A stretch of 64,000 nucleotides of DNA from positions 2,542,001 through 2,606,000 of the forward strand of contig NZ_CP036282.1 of assembly GCF_006974105.1 (NCBI RefSeq), written 5' to 3'. A model generated the notes under the pieces. It saw only the letters and a list, made by a program, of their open reading frames with translations, was not told the origin of the DNA and made no database searches. The stretch comes from Rhodoferax aquaticus. Lineage in GTDB: Bacteria; Pseudomonadota; Gammaproteobacteria; Burkholderiales; Burkholderiaceae_C. Position numbers and translations under genes: made by a program. Shown here piece after piece: positions 17,715-24,741 of the stretch. The stretch's first letter is position 1. Every line of letters starts with the position of its first letter.

Positions 17715-19052
17715 ATGACAAGCCCAAACTACCCCACGCCCCCTAGCGACTTGACGTTTCCCCCCGCCTTCCACTGGGGCGTGGCCACCAGCGCTTACCA
17801 AATTGAAGGCGGCGCCAAAGACGGTGGCCGTGGCCCCTCTATTTGGGACACCTACTCCCACACCCCTGGCAAGGTACTCAATGGCGACACCGGCGATGTG
17901 GCCTGCGACCACTACCACCGCATGGAGTCTGACCTGGACCTCATCAAGTCGCTCGGCGTAGACAGCTACCGCTTTTCCATTGCCTGGCCCCGCGTGCAGC
18001 CACTAGGCTACGGCGCTTGGAACGAAGAGGGCTTGGCTTTCTACGACCGCTTGGTGGATGGCCTCTTGGCACGCGGCATTGCACCCCACATCACGTTGTA
18101 CCACTGGGACTTGCCCCAAGGTCTGCAAGACCAAGGCGGCTGGGAGTCCCGCCAAACCGCGGTGCACTTTGCCGAATACGCACGGGTCATGGGCCAACGC
18201 TTGGGGGCCCGCGCCGCCAGCATCTGTACCCACAACGAACCTTGGTGCACCGCGGTGCTGGGCAATGAGCTTGGGCGCTTTGCCCCAGGGTTCAAAGACA
18301 CCAAGATCATGCTGCGCGTGGCGCACCACTTGCTGCTGTCCCACGGCTTGGCGCTGCAAGCCATGCGCGCTGCGGGGGTGAAGGCACCCTTGGGCATTGT
18401 GCTCAATATGTCCCCCAGCACCCCCGCCAGCGACAGCGCCGCTGACATTGCCATGGCCAAGCGCGACTACGCGCAGTTTGTGCGCTGGTACATGGACCCC
18501 ATCTTCTTGCAACAGTACCCCAGTGGCCCAGACCTGCCGGTGTGCGACGTGGTGCAAGCGGGCGACTTGGCCACCATCGCCCAGCCTATGGACTTCTTGG
18601 GCGTGAACTACTACACCCGCCTGTGGTGCTCTAGCGCAACGCCACCGGTTGCGCCACCCAACGCCATGGGCGTGTCCGACATGGGCTGGGAAAACTACCC
18701 GCAAGGTTTGACAGACTTGTTGGTCCAGATCCATGGCGACTACACACTGCCCCCTATCTACATCACAGAAAACGGCTTTGCCAATGCCGACAGCGTGGTG
18801 GACGGGCGCGTGTCTGACGCCCCGCGCATTGACTACATGCGCACCCACTTGCAAGCCCTCAAGGCCGCCATGGACAAGGGCGTTGATGTGCGTGGCTTCT
18901 TCTACTGGAGCTTGATGGACAACTACGAGTGGGACTCAGGCTACGCCAAGCGCTTTGGCCTGTTCCATGTGGACTACAGCAGCCAAGTGCGCACGGCCAA
19001 AGACAGCGCGCACTGGTACACCGCCCTCATCGGGCAGCACCGCAAGGCTTAA
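17715..19052 (+). CDS. GH1 beta-glucosidase (second of two)
   Basis: 445 residues from ATG 17715; an open frame extends upstream into the previous gene, but the family signature FHWGVATSAYQIEG is at residues 19-32 from this start. Acid/base E175 is in THNEP and nucleophile E352 in ITENG. It is paralogous to the preceding enzyme but clearly diverged (for example the 50 residues after the signature share only about half their positions), so different aglycone preference is likely. Its stop overlaps the convergent lacI stop by 3 bases. Confidence 0.92.
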   Translation: MTSPNYPTPPSDLTFPPAFHWGVATSAYQIEGGAKDGGRGPSIWDTYSHTPGKVLNGDTGDVACDHYHRMESDLDLIKSLGVDSYRFSIAWPRVQPLGYGAWNEEGLAFYDRLVDGLLARGIAPHITLYHWDLPQGLQDQGGWESRQTAVHFAEYARVMGQRLGARAASICTHNEPWCTAVLGNELGRFAPGFKDTKIMLRVAHHLLLSHGLALQAMRAAGVKAPLGIVLNMSPSTPASDSAADIAMAKRDYAQFVRWYMDPIFLQQYPSGPDLPVCDVVQAGDLATIAQPMDFLGVNYYTRLWCSSATPPVAPPNAMGVSDMGWENYPQGLTDLLVQIHGDYTLPPIYITENGFANADSVVDGRVSDAPRIDYMRTHLQALKAAMDKGVDVRGFFYWSLMDNYEWDSGYAKRFGLFHVDYSSQVRTAKDSAHWYTALIGQHRKA

Positions 19053-20089
19053 ACCTTAAGCCGCGCCACAGCGCTGGTGGTCTCGCGCACCACCAGCTCT
19101 AGTTTGGGCACCAACACCTCGTCCATGGGGTAGCCCATCATGTTCAGCAAGGTATGGGCTGAGTAGCGCCCCACCTCATAGGTGGGCTGGCGTATCGACG
19201 TCATGGGCGGGGTCATAAACACCGAGCTAGGCAGATCGTCAAACCCGATGATGGACACATCATTGGGCACATGCAAGCCCCGTCGGTACAAGGCCAAGCG
19301 CGCCCCCAAAGCCGACTCATCGTTCGCCCCAAACACTGCGGTAAATGCGATGTGGTTGTCCAAGAGTTGGTTCATGGCATTGAGCCCGCCAATGTCGGTA
19401 AAGTCCCCCTGCACCAGCAAAACAGGATCAACAGGCACCTTGGCATCTTGGTGGGCTTTGAGGTAGCCCAGGTAGCGATCCTCCGAGTCAGCACGACCAG
19501 CCACCCCCTTGATGTGCGCAATGCGCGTATGGCCCAAGCCCAGCAAGTGCTGGGTGGCCATATAACCGCCGTGAAACTGGTCCAGCTGAATGGAACGCAC
19601 ATTGGGGCCTTCCAGCTTGCGTTCGGTAATCACCACCGGCAACCGGGTGGCAACCTCCAACACCTCGCTGTCTTTCATGCTGCCCGTCAAGATGATCAGG
19701 CCGTCTACACGCCGTTCCATGAGCAGGCGCACCGCATTGAGCTCAATGGCCGCGTCCCAATGGCCACTCACAATCAAAGAGGCGTGGCCACTGGCCTCAA
19801 AGCCGTCTTCAATTCCTTTGAGGGCATGGGCGTAAAACGGGCTTTGGATAGATTGGGTCAGCACCCCCACTGTCATGGTGATGCCGGTCTTCAGGCTGCG
19901 GGCAAACAAGTTGGGCCTGAACTTCAGCCGAGCAATGGCATCTTCCACTGCCTTGCGCTTGCTCTCTGCCACCTTGGCTGTGCCATTGAGAATGCGCGAC
20001 ACCGTGGCCGGTGACACATGGGCCTCGCGCGCGACGTCTAGCAGGGTGACAGGTTCTTGACTGGCGGGGGGGGTGGCGTCTGATCCCAA
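19049..20089 (-). CDS. LacI-family transcriptional regulator of the sugar operon
   Basis: 346 residues. The HTH is at residues 15-36 (LLDVAREAHVSPATVSRILNG), followed by a hinge helix and a periplasmic-binding-like effector domain. It is convergent with, and overlaps, the second beta-glucosidase gene. The likely targets are the two central-CG palindromes at 11969-12014; a sugar would be the inducer. A run of eight G at 20066-20073 on the plus strand lies within codons 6-9, ahead of the HTH, so slippage there would inactivate the protein. The family is certain; the regulon is inferred. Confidence 0.92.
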   Translation of the reverse strand: MGSDATPPASQEPVTLLDVAREAHVSPATVSRILNGTAKVAESKRKAVEDAIARLKFRPNLFARSLKTGITMTVGVLTQSIQSPFYAHALKGIEDGFEASGHASLIVSGHWDAAIELNAVRLLMERRVDGLIILTGSMKDSEVLEVATRLPVVITERKLEGPNVRSIQLDQFHGGYMATQHLLGLGHTRIAHIKGVAGRADSEDRYLGYLKAHQDAKVPVDPVLLVQGDFTDIGGLNAMNQLLDNHIAFTAVFGANDESALGARLALYRRGLHVPNDVSIIGFDDLPSSVFMTPPMTSIRQPTYEVGRYSAHTLLNMMGYPMDEVLVPKLELVVRETTSAVARLKV

Positions 20090-20242
20090 AATCTCATCCC
20101 ATGCATTTTTATGGTGCTGACCAAGGGGTCAGCTGTCGCACGATGATACTGGTTTAGCCCTCTAAGCACTAGGTGCGTTGCGGGGCTTCTCCGACGGACA
20201 AGCCCAAAGCGGATGCCTGCCTGCCACCCGCTCAACCCCACA

Positions 20243-21433
20243 TCAAAACGCCGCAATCCCCGTCTGCGCACGGCCCAGAATCAGCGCATGGATGTCGTGG
20301 GTGCCTTCATAGGTGTTCACCACCTCCAAGTTCACCAAGTGGCGGGCCACACCAAACTCGTCGCTGATGCCGTTGCCACCCATCATGTCGCGCGCGACAC
20401 GGGCAATGTCTAGTGACTTGCCGCAGGAGTTGCGTTTGAGGATGGAGGTGATTTCTACCGCCGCCGTGCCTTCGTCTTTCATGCGGCCTAAGCGCAAGCA
20501 GCCTTGCAGGCCCAGCGATATTTCGGTCTGCATGTCGGCCAGCTTCTTTTGGATGAGCTGGTTGGCCGCCAAGGGCTTACCAAACTGTTTGCGGTCCAGC
20601 ACATATTGGCGGGCACGGTGCCAGCAGTCTTCTGCCGCGCCCAATGCTCCCCAGGCAATGCCGTAGCGCGCGCTGTTGAGGCAAGTAAACGGCCCTTTGA
20701 GGCCTTGTACTTCAGGAAATGCGTTGTCTTCTGGGCAGAACACGCCGTCCATCACGATTTCACCGGTGATGCTCGCACGCAGCCCCACCTTGCCGTGGAT
20801 GGCAGGGGCTGACAAACCTGCCATGCCTTTGTCCAGAATAAAACCACGGATGGGCCCTACCGCCCCGCCTTCGCTCACCTCTTTGGCCCAGACCACAAAC
20901 ACATCGGCAATGGGGCTGTTAGAAATCCACATCTTGGAGCCTGTGAGCTTGTAGCCGCCGGGCACCTTGTGGGCGCGGGTGGCCATGGAGCCGGGGTCGG
21001 AGCCGTGGTCGGGCTCGGTCAGGCCAAAGCAGCCAATCCACTCACCGGTGGCCAGCTTGGGCAGGTACTTTTGTTTTTGGGCTTCGGTGCCGAATTCATA
21101 GATAGGCACCATGACCAAGCTGCTTTGCACGCTCATCATGGAGCGGTAGCCACTGTCCACACGCTCCACCTCGCGGGCGATCAGGCCATAGGCCACGTAG
21201 TTCAAACCAGGGCCACCGTACTGCTCGGGGATGGTGGGGCCCAAGAGGCCCAGCTCGCCCATTTCACGAAAGATGGCGGGGTCGGTCTTCTCCGCGCGAA
21301 AGGCGTCCAGCACGCGGGGCTGGAGCTTGTCTTGGCAGTAGGCAGCGGCCGCGTCACGCACCATGCGCTCGTCATCGCTGAGTTGGGCGTCTAGGAGGAA
21401 GGGGTCTTGCCAGTTGAACGCTGCGTGGGCCAT
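20243..21433 (-). CDS. gcdH: Glutaryl-CoA dehydrogenase
   Basis: 396 residues from ATG 21433, with GGAG seven bases upstream; an earlier in-frame ATG at 21511 lacks a ribosome site. It is an FAD-dependent acyl-CoA dehydrogenase that oxidises and decarboxylates glutaryl-CoA to crotonyl-CoA in lysine, tryptophan and benzoate catabolism. Diagnostic features are [15 protein letters not shown] near residue 135, KMWISNSP, and the catalytic-Glu segment [17 protein letters not shown] near the C-terminus. The divergent LysR gene is a plausible regulator. Confidence 0.92.
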   Translation of the reverse strand: MAHAAFNWQDPFLLDAQLSDDERMVRDAAAAYCQDKLQPRVLDAFRAEKTDPAIFREMGELGLLGPTIPEQYGGPGLNYVAYGLIAREVERVDSGYRSMMSVQSSLVMVPIYEFGTEAQKQKYLPKLATGEWIGCFGLTEPDHGSDPGSMATRAHKVPGGYKLTGSKMWISNSPIADVFVVWAKEVSEGGAVGPIRGFILDKGMAGLSAPAIHGKVGLRASITGEIVMDGVFCPEDNAFPEVQGLKGPFTCLNSARYGIAWGALGAAEDCWHRARQYVLDRKQFGKPLAANQLIQKKLADMQTEISLGLQGCLRLGRMKDEGTAAVEITSILKRNSCGKSLDIARVARDMMGGNGISDEFGVARHLVNLEVVNTYEGTHDIHALILGRAQTGIAAF

Positions 21434-21570
21434 AGGTGTCTCCGAAAGCTGGGTGGAAGTTGTGTCCATGTTAGCGGTGGCCTGAGTGCACGGCAAACGA
21501 GAAATTTGCACCTAGATATGCCATCTGCACATACTTAATACTCTGCATTTTTGGCACAAATAGCCACTTT

Positions 21571-21613
21571 ACGCACATCCATATTGCCTAAGTAGCTATC
21601 AAATACATAGTAT
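21571..21613 (+). repeat. 43-bp repeat family, degenerate copy in the gcdH-LysR interval
   Basis: ACGCAC, 8 bases, TGCCTAAGTAGCTAT, 7 bases, ATAGTAT. It has the same spacing as the other copies and the GCTAT...ATAG dyad, but a weaker 5' half. Confidence 0.55.
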
Positions 21614-21625
21614 CTACGTACCTTT

Positions 21626-21646
21626 GGTGTGTATATTGCACACACC
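21626..21646. promoter_or_regulatory. Inverted repeat directly before the LysR start
   Basis: GGTGTGT and ACACACC are perfect inverted arms with a 7-base spacer, ending at the base before the ATG at 21647. The position would suit autorepression by the LysR protein; this is inference. Confidence 0.4.
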
Positions 21647-22549
21647 ATGCGCAGAAAAATCCCTTCCCTCCAAGCCCTGGCCTGCTTTGAAGCCGCCGCC
21701 CGGCACGAAAGCTACACCCGCGCCGCCCAAGAGCTGGCCATGACCCAGGGGGCCGTGTCACGGCAAATCACCAGCTTGGAAGAGTTTGTAGGCGTGCCCT
21801 TGTTCAGGCGCACCCGCCACGGCGTAGTGCTTACCGAGCGGGGTGCAGACTACGCCGCCCAAGTGGCGCCCCGCCTCTTGGGGCTGGAGCAAGACACACT
21901 CTCTGTCATGGCACCGCAGGGCCGCAGCGCCAGTGTGCACCTGGCCGCCGTGCCCACCTTTGCCACGCGATGGCTCATCCCACGCCTAGCAAGCTTTAAG
22001 GCGGTGCAGCCCGAGCTCACCATCCACATCGAGACGCAAACACGCCCCTTTATGTTTGCCGACACCCCGTTTGACGCCGCGCTGTACTGCGGCACGCCCG
22101 AGCAAGTGGCCAACTGGGCAGGTACGCATGCGCTGCGCCTCTTAAGCGAAGACGTGCTCCCCGTGTGCAGCCCCCAGTGGCTGCCCCAAGGCAAGCCCCT
22201 GAGTCCTCAGGCTATAGCCGCCCTGCCCCTGCTACAACAAAGCACCCGCCCCATGGCATGGCGCCAATGGTTTGACGCCATGCAGGTAGCCGACGCCCCC
22301 ATGGCCTTGGCTGGCCCGCGCTATGAGTTGTTTTCGATGACCGCAGCCGCAGCCGCCAGCGGCCTAGGCCTGGCCTTGGTGCCCCGCTTGCTGGTAGAAG
22401 CCGAACTAGCCCGAGGCGAACTCGTCATCGCCTGCGACGCGCCGCTCCAAGGCGAACGCGCCTACTACCTCGTGTGGCCCGAACGCACGGATGAGCGCGC
22501 GGCGTTGGGGGCGTTTAGGCAGTGGTTGCAGGCGGAGCTTGCTATATAA
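21647..22549 (+). CDS. LysR-family regulator, candidate regulator of gcdH
   Basis: 300 residues from ATG 21647; a GTG at 21629 is possible. The N-terminal HTH (residues 5-64) contains SYTRAAQELAMTQGAVSRQI, and a GcvA-type substrate-binding domain follows (PTFATRWLIPRLASF). It is divergent from gcdH, the usual arrangement for LysR-regulated genes, so glutarate or glutaryl-CoA sensing is a reasonable inference. Its last codons and stop overlap a copy of the 43-bp repeat, and a hairpin follows at 22580-22604. Confidence 0.88.
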   Translation: MRRKIPSLQALACFEAAARHESYTRAAQELAMTQGAVSRQITSLEEFVGVPLFRRTRHGVVLTERGADYAAQVAPRLLGLEQDTLSVMAPQGRSASVHLAAVPTFATRWLIPRLASFKAVQPELTIHIETQTRPFMFADTPFDAALYCGTPEQVANWAGTHALRLLSEDVLPVCSPQWLPQGKPLSPQAIAALPLLQQSTRPMAWRQWFDAMQVADAPMALAGPRYELFSMTAAAAASGLGLALVPRLLVEAELARGELVIACDAPLQGERAYYLVWPERTDERAALGAFRQWLQAELAI

Positions 22550-22581
22550 ACAGTAGCTTCTCGCCCATACCCCATGGGCGC
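22539..22581 (-). repeat. 43-bp repeat family, copy at the left island junction
   Basis: On the minus strand: GCGCCC, 8 bases, TGGGCGAGAAGCTAC, 7 bases, ATAGCAA. It overlaps the LysR stop codon. The first two thirds are shared with the right junction copy at 24602; the last third differs. Confidence 0.55.
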
Positions 22582-22604
22582 CAGAGGCACTTTTCGCCTC
22601 TGGC
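22580..22604. terminator. Hairpin after the LysR gene (duplicate of the one at 24643)
   Basis: GCCAGAGGC and GCCTCTGGC pair perfectly around the loop ACTTTTC. There is no clear U-run on either strand, so termination strength is uncertain. Confidence 0.5.
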
Positions 22605-22618
22605 ACCCAGGATTTACA

Positions 22619-22678
22619 TCAAACAAACGCAAAATGCTCTTTGTCGATTTGCATGACCGAGCGGGTATGCGCCAAAGC
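22619..22678 (-). pseudogene. Orphan 3' end of the acyl-CoA dehydrogenase gene
   Basis: Twenty codons including the stop encode ALAHTRSVMQIDKEHFAFV, identical except for one residue (His for Ser) to the C-terminus of the enzyme at 24682-26592. No upstream part of the gene is present here. It is part of the 125-bp direct repeat. Confidence 0.85.
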
Positions 22679-22710
22679 AGTTGAAGGCACCACGCAGGGT
22701 TGCGTTGAAA

Positions 22711-22728
22711 ATTTCCCGATCGGAAAAT
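22711..22728. promoter_or_regulatory. HipB operator 1
   Basis: ATTTCCC-GATC-GGAAAAT: seven-base arms around GATC with one mismatch. It is the first of three evenly spaced sites before hipB. Confidence 0.5.
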
Positions 22729-22761
22729 AAATCGCAATTCGACCAGCGAATCAGGGAAATA

Positions 22762-22775
22762 TTCCCGAACGGGAA
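22762..22775. promoter_or_regulatory. HipB operator 2
   Basis: TTCCC-GAAC-GGGAA, just upstream of the -35 box of the proposed hipBA promoter. Its centre is 49 bases from operator 1. Confidence 0.6.
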
Positions 22776-22782
22776 ATATCGC

Positions 22783-22811
22783 TTGCTTTCCGCACTTTTG
22801 TGGCCGACAAT
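22783..22811 (+). promoter_or_regulatory. Probable hipBA promoter
   Basis: TTGCTT at 22783-22788 and GACAAT at 22806-22811 with a 17-base spacer. It lies between operators 2 and 3, and operator 3 begins at the end of the -10 box. Confidence 0.45.
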
Positions 22812-22826
22812 TTCCCGAACGGGAAA
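22811..22826. promoter_or_regulatory. HipB operator 3
   Basis: TTTCCC-GAAC-GGGAAA, a perfect-arm palindrome centred 50 bases from operator 2 and 12 bases before the hipB start. Antitoxin-mediated autorepression is the established mode for hipBA. Confidence 0.6.
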
Positions 22827-22837
22827 CTCATCAACCC

Positions 22838-23098
22838 ATGACATCCATTCAATCGCCTCAACAATTAGGAAATGCCTTGCGTGCCGCGCGCAAGCAGCTG
22901 GGCCTGACACAGCCTCAGCTAGCTCTCGCGGCAGGGGTCGGTGTGCGCTTCATGGTCGACCTAGAAGCAGGCAAGCCCACCTTGCGCTTGGAAAACGTGC
23001 TGCGTGTCATTGCTGCCTTGGGCGGCGAGATTCAGTTGAGCGGGTTGCCAGCAGCAGTGACCGACGATCAACAGGCAGTTAATGACCATGGCGCATGA
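22838..23098 (+). CDS. hipB: HipB antitoxin, XRE-type HTH repressor
   Basis: 86 residues. The Cro/C1-type HTH spans residues about 8-62, with LGLTQPQLALAAGVGVRFMVDLEAGKPT as its core and the typical HipB ending around LGGEIQL. It neutralises HipA and represses the shared promoter through the TTCCC-N4-GGGAA sites upstream. The gene overlaps hipA by 17 bases, giving coupled translation with antitoxin first. The family assignment is strong from sequence and context together. Confidence 0.9.
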   Translation: MTSIQSPQQLGNALRAARKQLGLTQPQLALAAGVGVRFMVDLEAGKPTLRLENVLRVIAALGGEIQLSGLPAAVTDDQQAVNDHGA

Positions 23099-24383
23099 GT
23101 TAGAAGTCTGGCTTTTTGCCAATCGGGTCGGCACCTTGGCGCTGGCCGATGGTCGCTTGAGTTTTTGCTACGCATCCAGCTGGCTGGCGCAAGCAGATGC
23201 CCTTGCCTTATCCGTGTCGCTGCCCCTGCAAGCGACGCCATTTGACGACCGCACAACGCGTCCCTTCTTTGCCGGGCTTCTGCCAGAGGGGCGCATGCGC
23301 CAGCTGATTGCGCAACAGTTCCAAGTTTCTAGCCAGAACGACTTCGCGCTGTTAGACCACATTGGCGGCGATTGCGCAGGGGCCGTGACCTTTCTTGCAC
23401 CGGGCCAAGCGCTACCCATCCCGCCCCGCAACGAGGATGTTCAATGGCTTAGTGACGACGAGGTCCTAACCATCCTGGATGAACTGCCGCGCCGCCCCAT
23501 GCTAGCTGGCAAAGACGGATTGCGGCTTTCATTGGCTGGCGCACAAGACAAACTGCCGGTTGTGTTTGATGGGGCCCGCATTGGGCTACCGCGCAATGGC
23601 ACACCCAGTTCCCACATCTTGAAGCCTGCTATCCACGCGGTGGAAGACAGTGTGACCAACGAAGGATTTTGCATGGCGCTGGCTGAGGCCATGCAACTCA
23701 AGCCGGCGAAATCGATTGTTCACCGAGTGCGGGGTCGCGCGTTCCTGCTGGTGGAGCGATACGACCGACTGATAGATACCCAAGGTAAGCGGCAACGCCT
23801 TCACCAAGAAGACTTTTGCCAAGCGCTGGGCGTGGTACCGGAGATGAAATACCAAAACGAAGGTGGGCCCGATCTGGCGCAGTGTTTCAACTTGGTACGC
23901 AGCGCAACGCGCCCCAGTGCACCGCAAACCTTGCGCCTGCTCGACTACGTAGTTTTCAATGCGCTGATCGGCAACCACGACGCGCACGCCAAGAACTTCT
24001 CGCTGCTGTACGCAGGCAAAGCACCCGTACTGGCACCCTTCTACGACACGCTGTCAACGGCTGTGTACCCAAGCTTGACACCGAAGATGGCGATGAAAAT
24101 CGGCAGCAAGTACAAATTCAGCGAGGTTCAGGCGCGGCACTGGGAGCAATTTGCAGAAAGCGCCGGCCTCACCAAAGCGCAGGCGAAAAGGCGCATACGG
24201 GAGTTGGCCCATTCATTGCCAGGCGTGGCGCGCAAGCTCCAGTCCGACCGTGAACGAGGCTTTGCTGGCAACGCAGTGGTTGAGCAAATCAACGCATTAA
24301 TGGAACAACGTTGCGCTTTGACCATTCGGCGGCTCACCGACCCCGATGCAGAAAATGACGCGACTGCAGAGCCCCCGGTCTGA
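23082..24383 (+). CDS. hipA: HipA toxin, serine/threonine kinase
   Basis: 433 residues, full family length. Order: N-subdomain-1 (residues about 5-105, containing PFFAGLLPEG), Gly-rich SLAGAQDKLPV at 150-160, HILKP with K181, VERYDR at 224-229, catalytic NHDAHAKN with D300, and metal-binding FYD with D322. All expected catalytic residues appear intact, so an active kinase is likely; E. coli HipA phosphorylates glutamyl-tRNA synthetase and produces growth arrest and persistence. The module lies between 125-bp direct repeats, consistent with horizontal or mobile origin. An ATG at 23088 is an alternative start. Confidence 0.93.
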   Translation: MTMAHELEVWLFANRVGTLALADGRLSFCYASSWLAQADALALSVSLPLQATPFDDRTTRPFFAGLLPEGRMRQLIAQQFQVSSQNDFALLDHIGGDCAGAVTFLAPGQALPIPPRNEDVQWLSDDEVLTILDELPRRPMLAGKDGLRLSLAGAQDKLPVVFDGARIGLPRNGTPSSHILKPAIHAVEDSVTNEGFCMALAEAMQLKPAKSIVHRVRGRAFLLVERYDRLIDTQGKRQRLHQEDFCQALGVVPEMKYQNEGGPDLAQCFNLVRSATRPSAPQTLRLLDYVVFNALIGNHDAHAKNFSLLYAGKAPVLAPFYDTLSTAVYPSLTPKMAMKIGSKYKFSEVQARHWEQFAESAGLTKAQAKRRIRELAHSLPGVARKLQSDRERGFAGNAVVEQINALMEQRCALTIRRLTDPDAENDATAEPPV

Positions 24384-24601
24384 ACCATCCATCGGACTCA
24401 GGGGCACTCAAACTAGGCCAGCGCATGAAGGGTCTGCGCTAAAGCTCTTGATTTGAAACACTTCGCACACTTGCTTAAGAAAACCAAAAGTGCGCTGCAC
24501 TTGGGATGCATGCCCCTCCCGCTCTGAGCGCCAAGACCCGTCAATGGGAAGCAGTTTTTCTGCGAAAACTCCCATCCCAACCAACAAGCACCGCAGAGCG
24601 A

Positions 24602-24644
24602 TCGCTATGCCTTTTATAGCTTCTCACCCTTACCCCATGGGCGC
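24602..24644 (-). repeat. 43-bp repeat family, copy at the right island junction
   Basis: On the minus strand: GCGCCC, 8 bases, AGGGTGAGAAGCTAT, 7 bases, ATAGCGA. It follows the hairpin downstream of the acyl-CoA dehydrogenase gene. Confidence 0.55.
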
Positions 24645-24741
24645 CAGAGGCACTTTTCGCCTCTGGCACCCAGGATTTCCATCAAACAAACGCAAAGTGC
24701 TCTTTGTCGATTTGCATGACCGAGCGGGTGGACGCCAAGGC
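24617..24741. repeat. 125-bp direct repeat, right copy (within and after the acyl-CoA dehydrogenase gene)
   Basis: Partner of 22554-22678. It spans the last 20 codons of the dehydrogenase gene, its stop, the hairpin and most of a 43-bp element. Confidence 0.9.
24643..24667 (-). terminator. Hairpin downstream of the acyl-CoA dehydrogenase operon
   Basis: GCCAGAGGC and GCCTCTGGC around a 7-base loop, starting 15 bases after the stop codon. The operon ends here, so termination is plausible though no U-run is evident. Confidence 0.5.

Larger units (their letters stand above)
22554..22678. repeat. 125-bp direct repeat, left copy flanking hipBA
   Basis: Matches 24617-24741 without gaps, with 8 mismatches by my count. 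It contains a partial 43-bp element, a strong hairpin and the last 20 codons of an acyl-CoA dehydrogenase gene, whose intact copy is at the right repeat. The two copies are offset by 2063 bases. Confidence 0.9.

Noticed and set aside
22614..22910. 98-codon minus-strand open frame across the left repeat and the hipB operators
   Set aside because: It is in a different frame from the orphan dehydrogenase end and reads through palindromic operators; no protein features.
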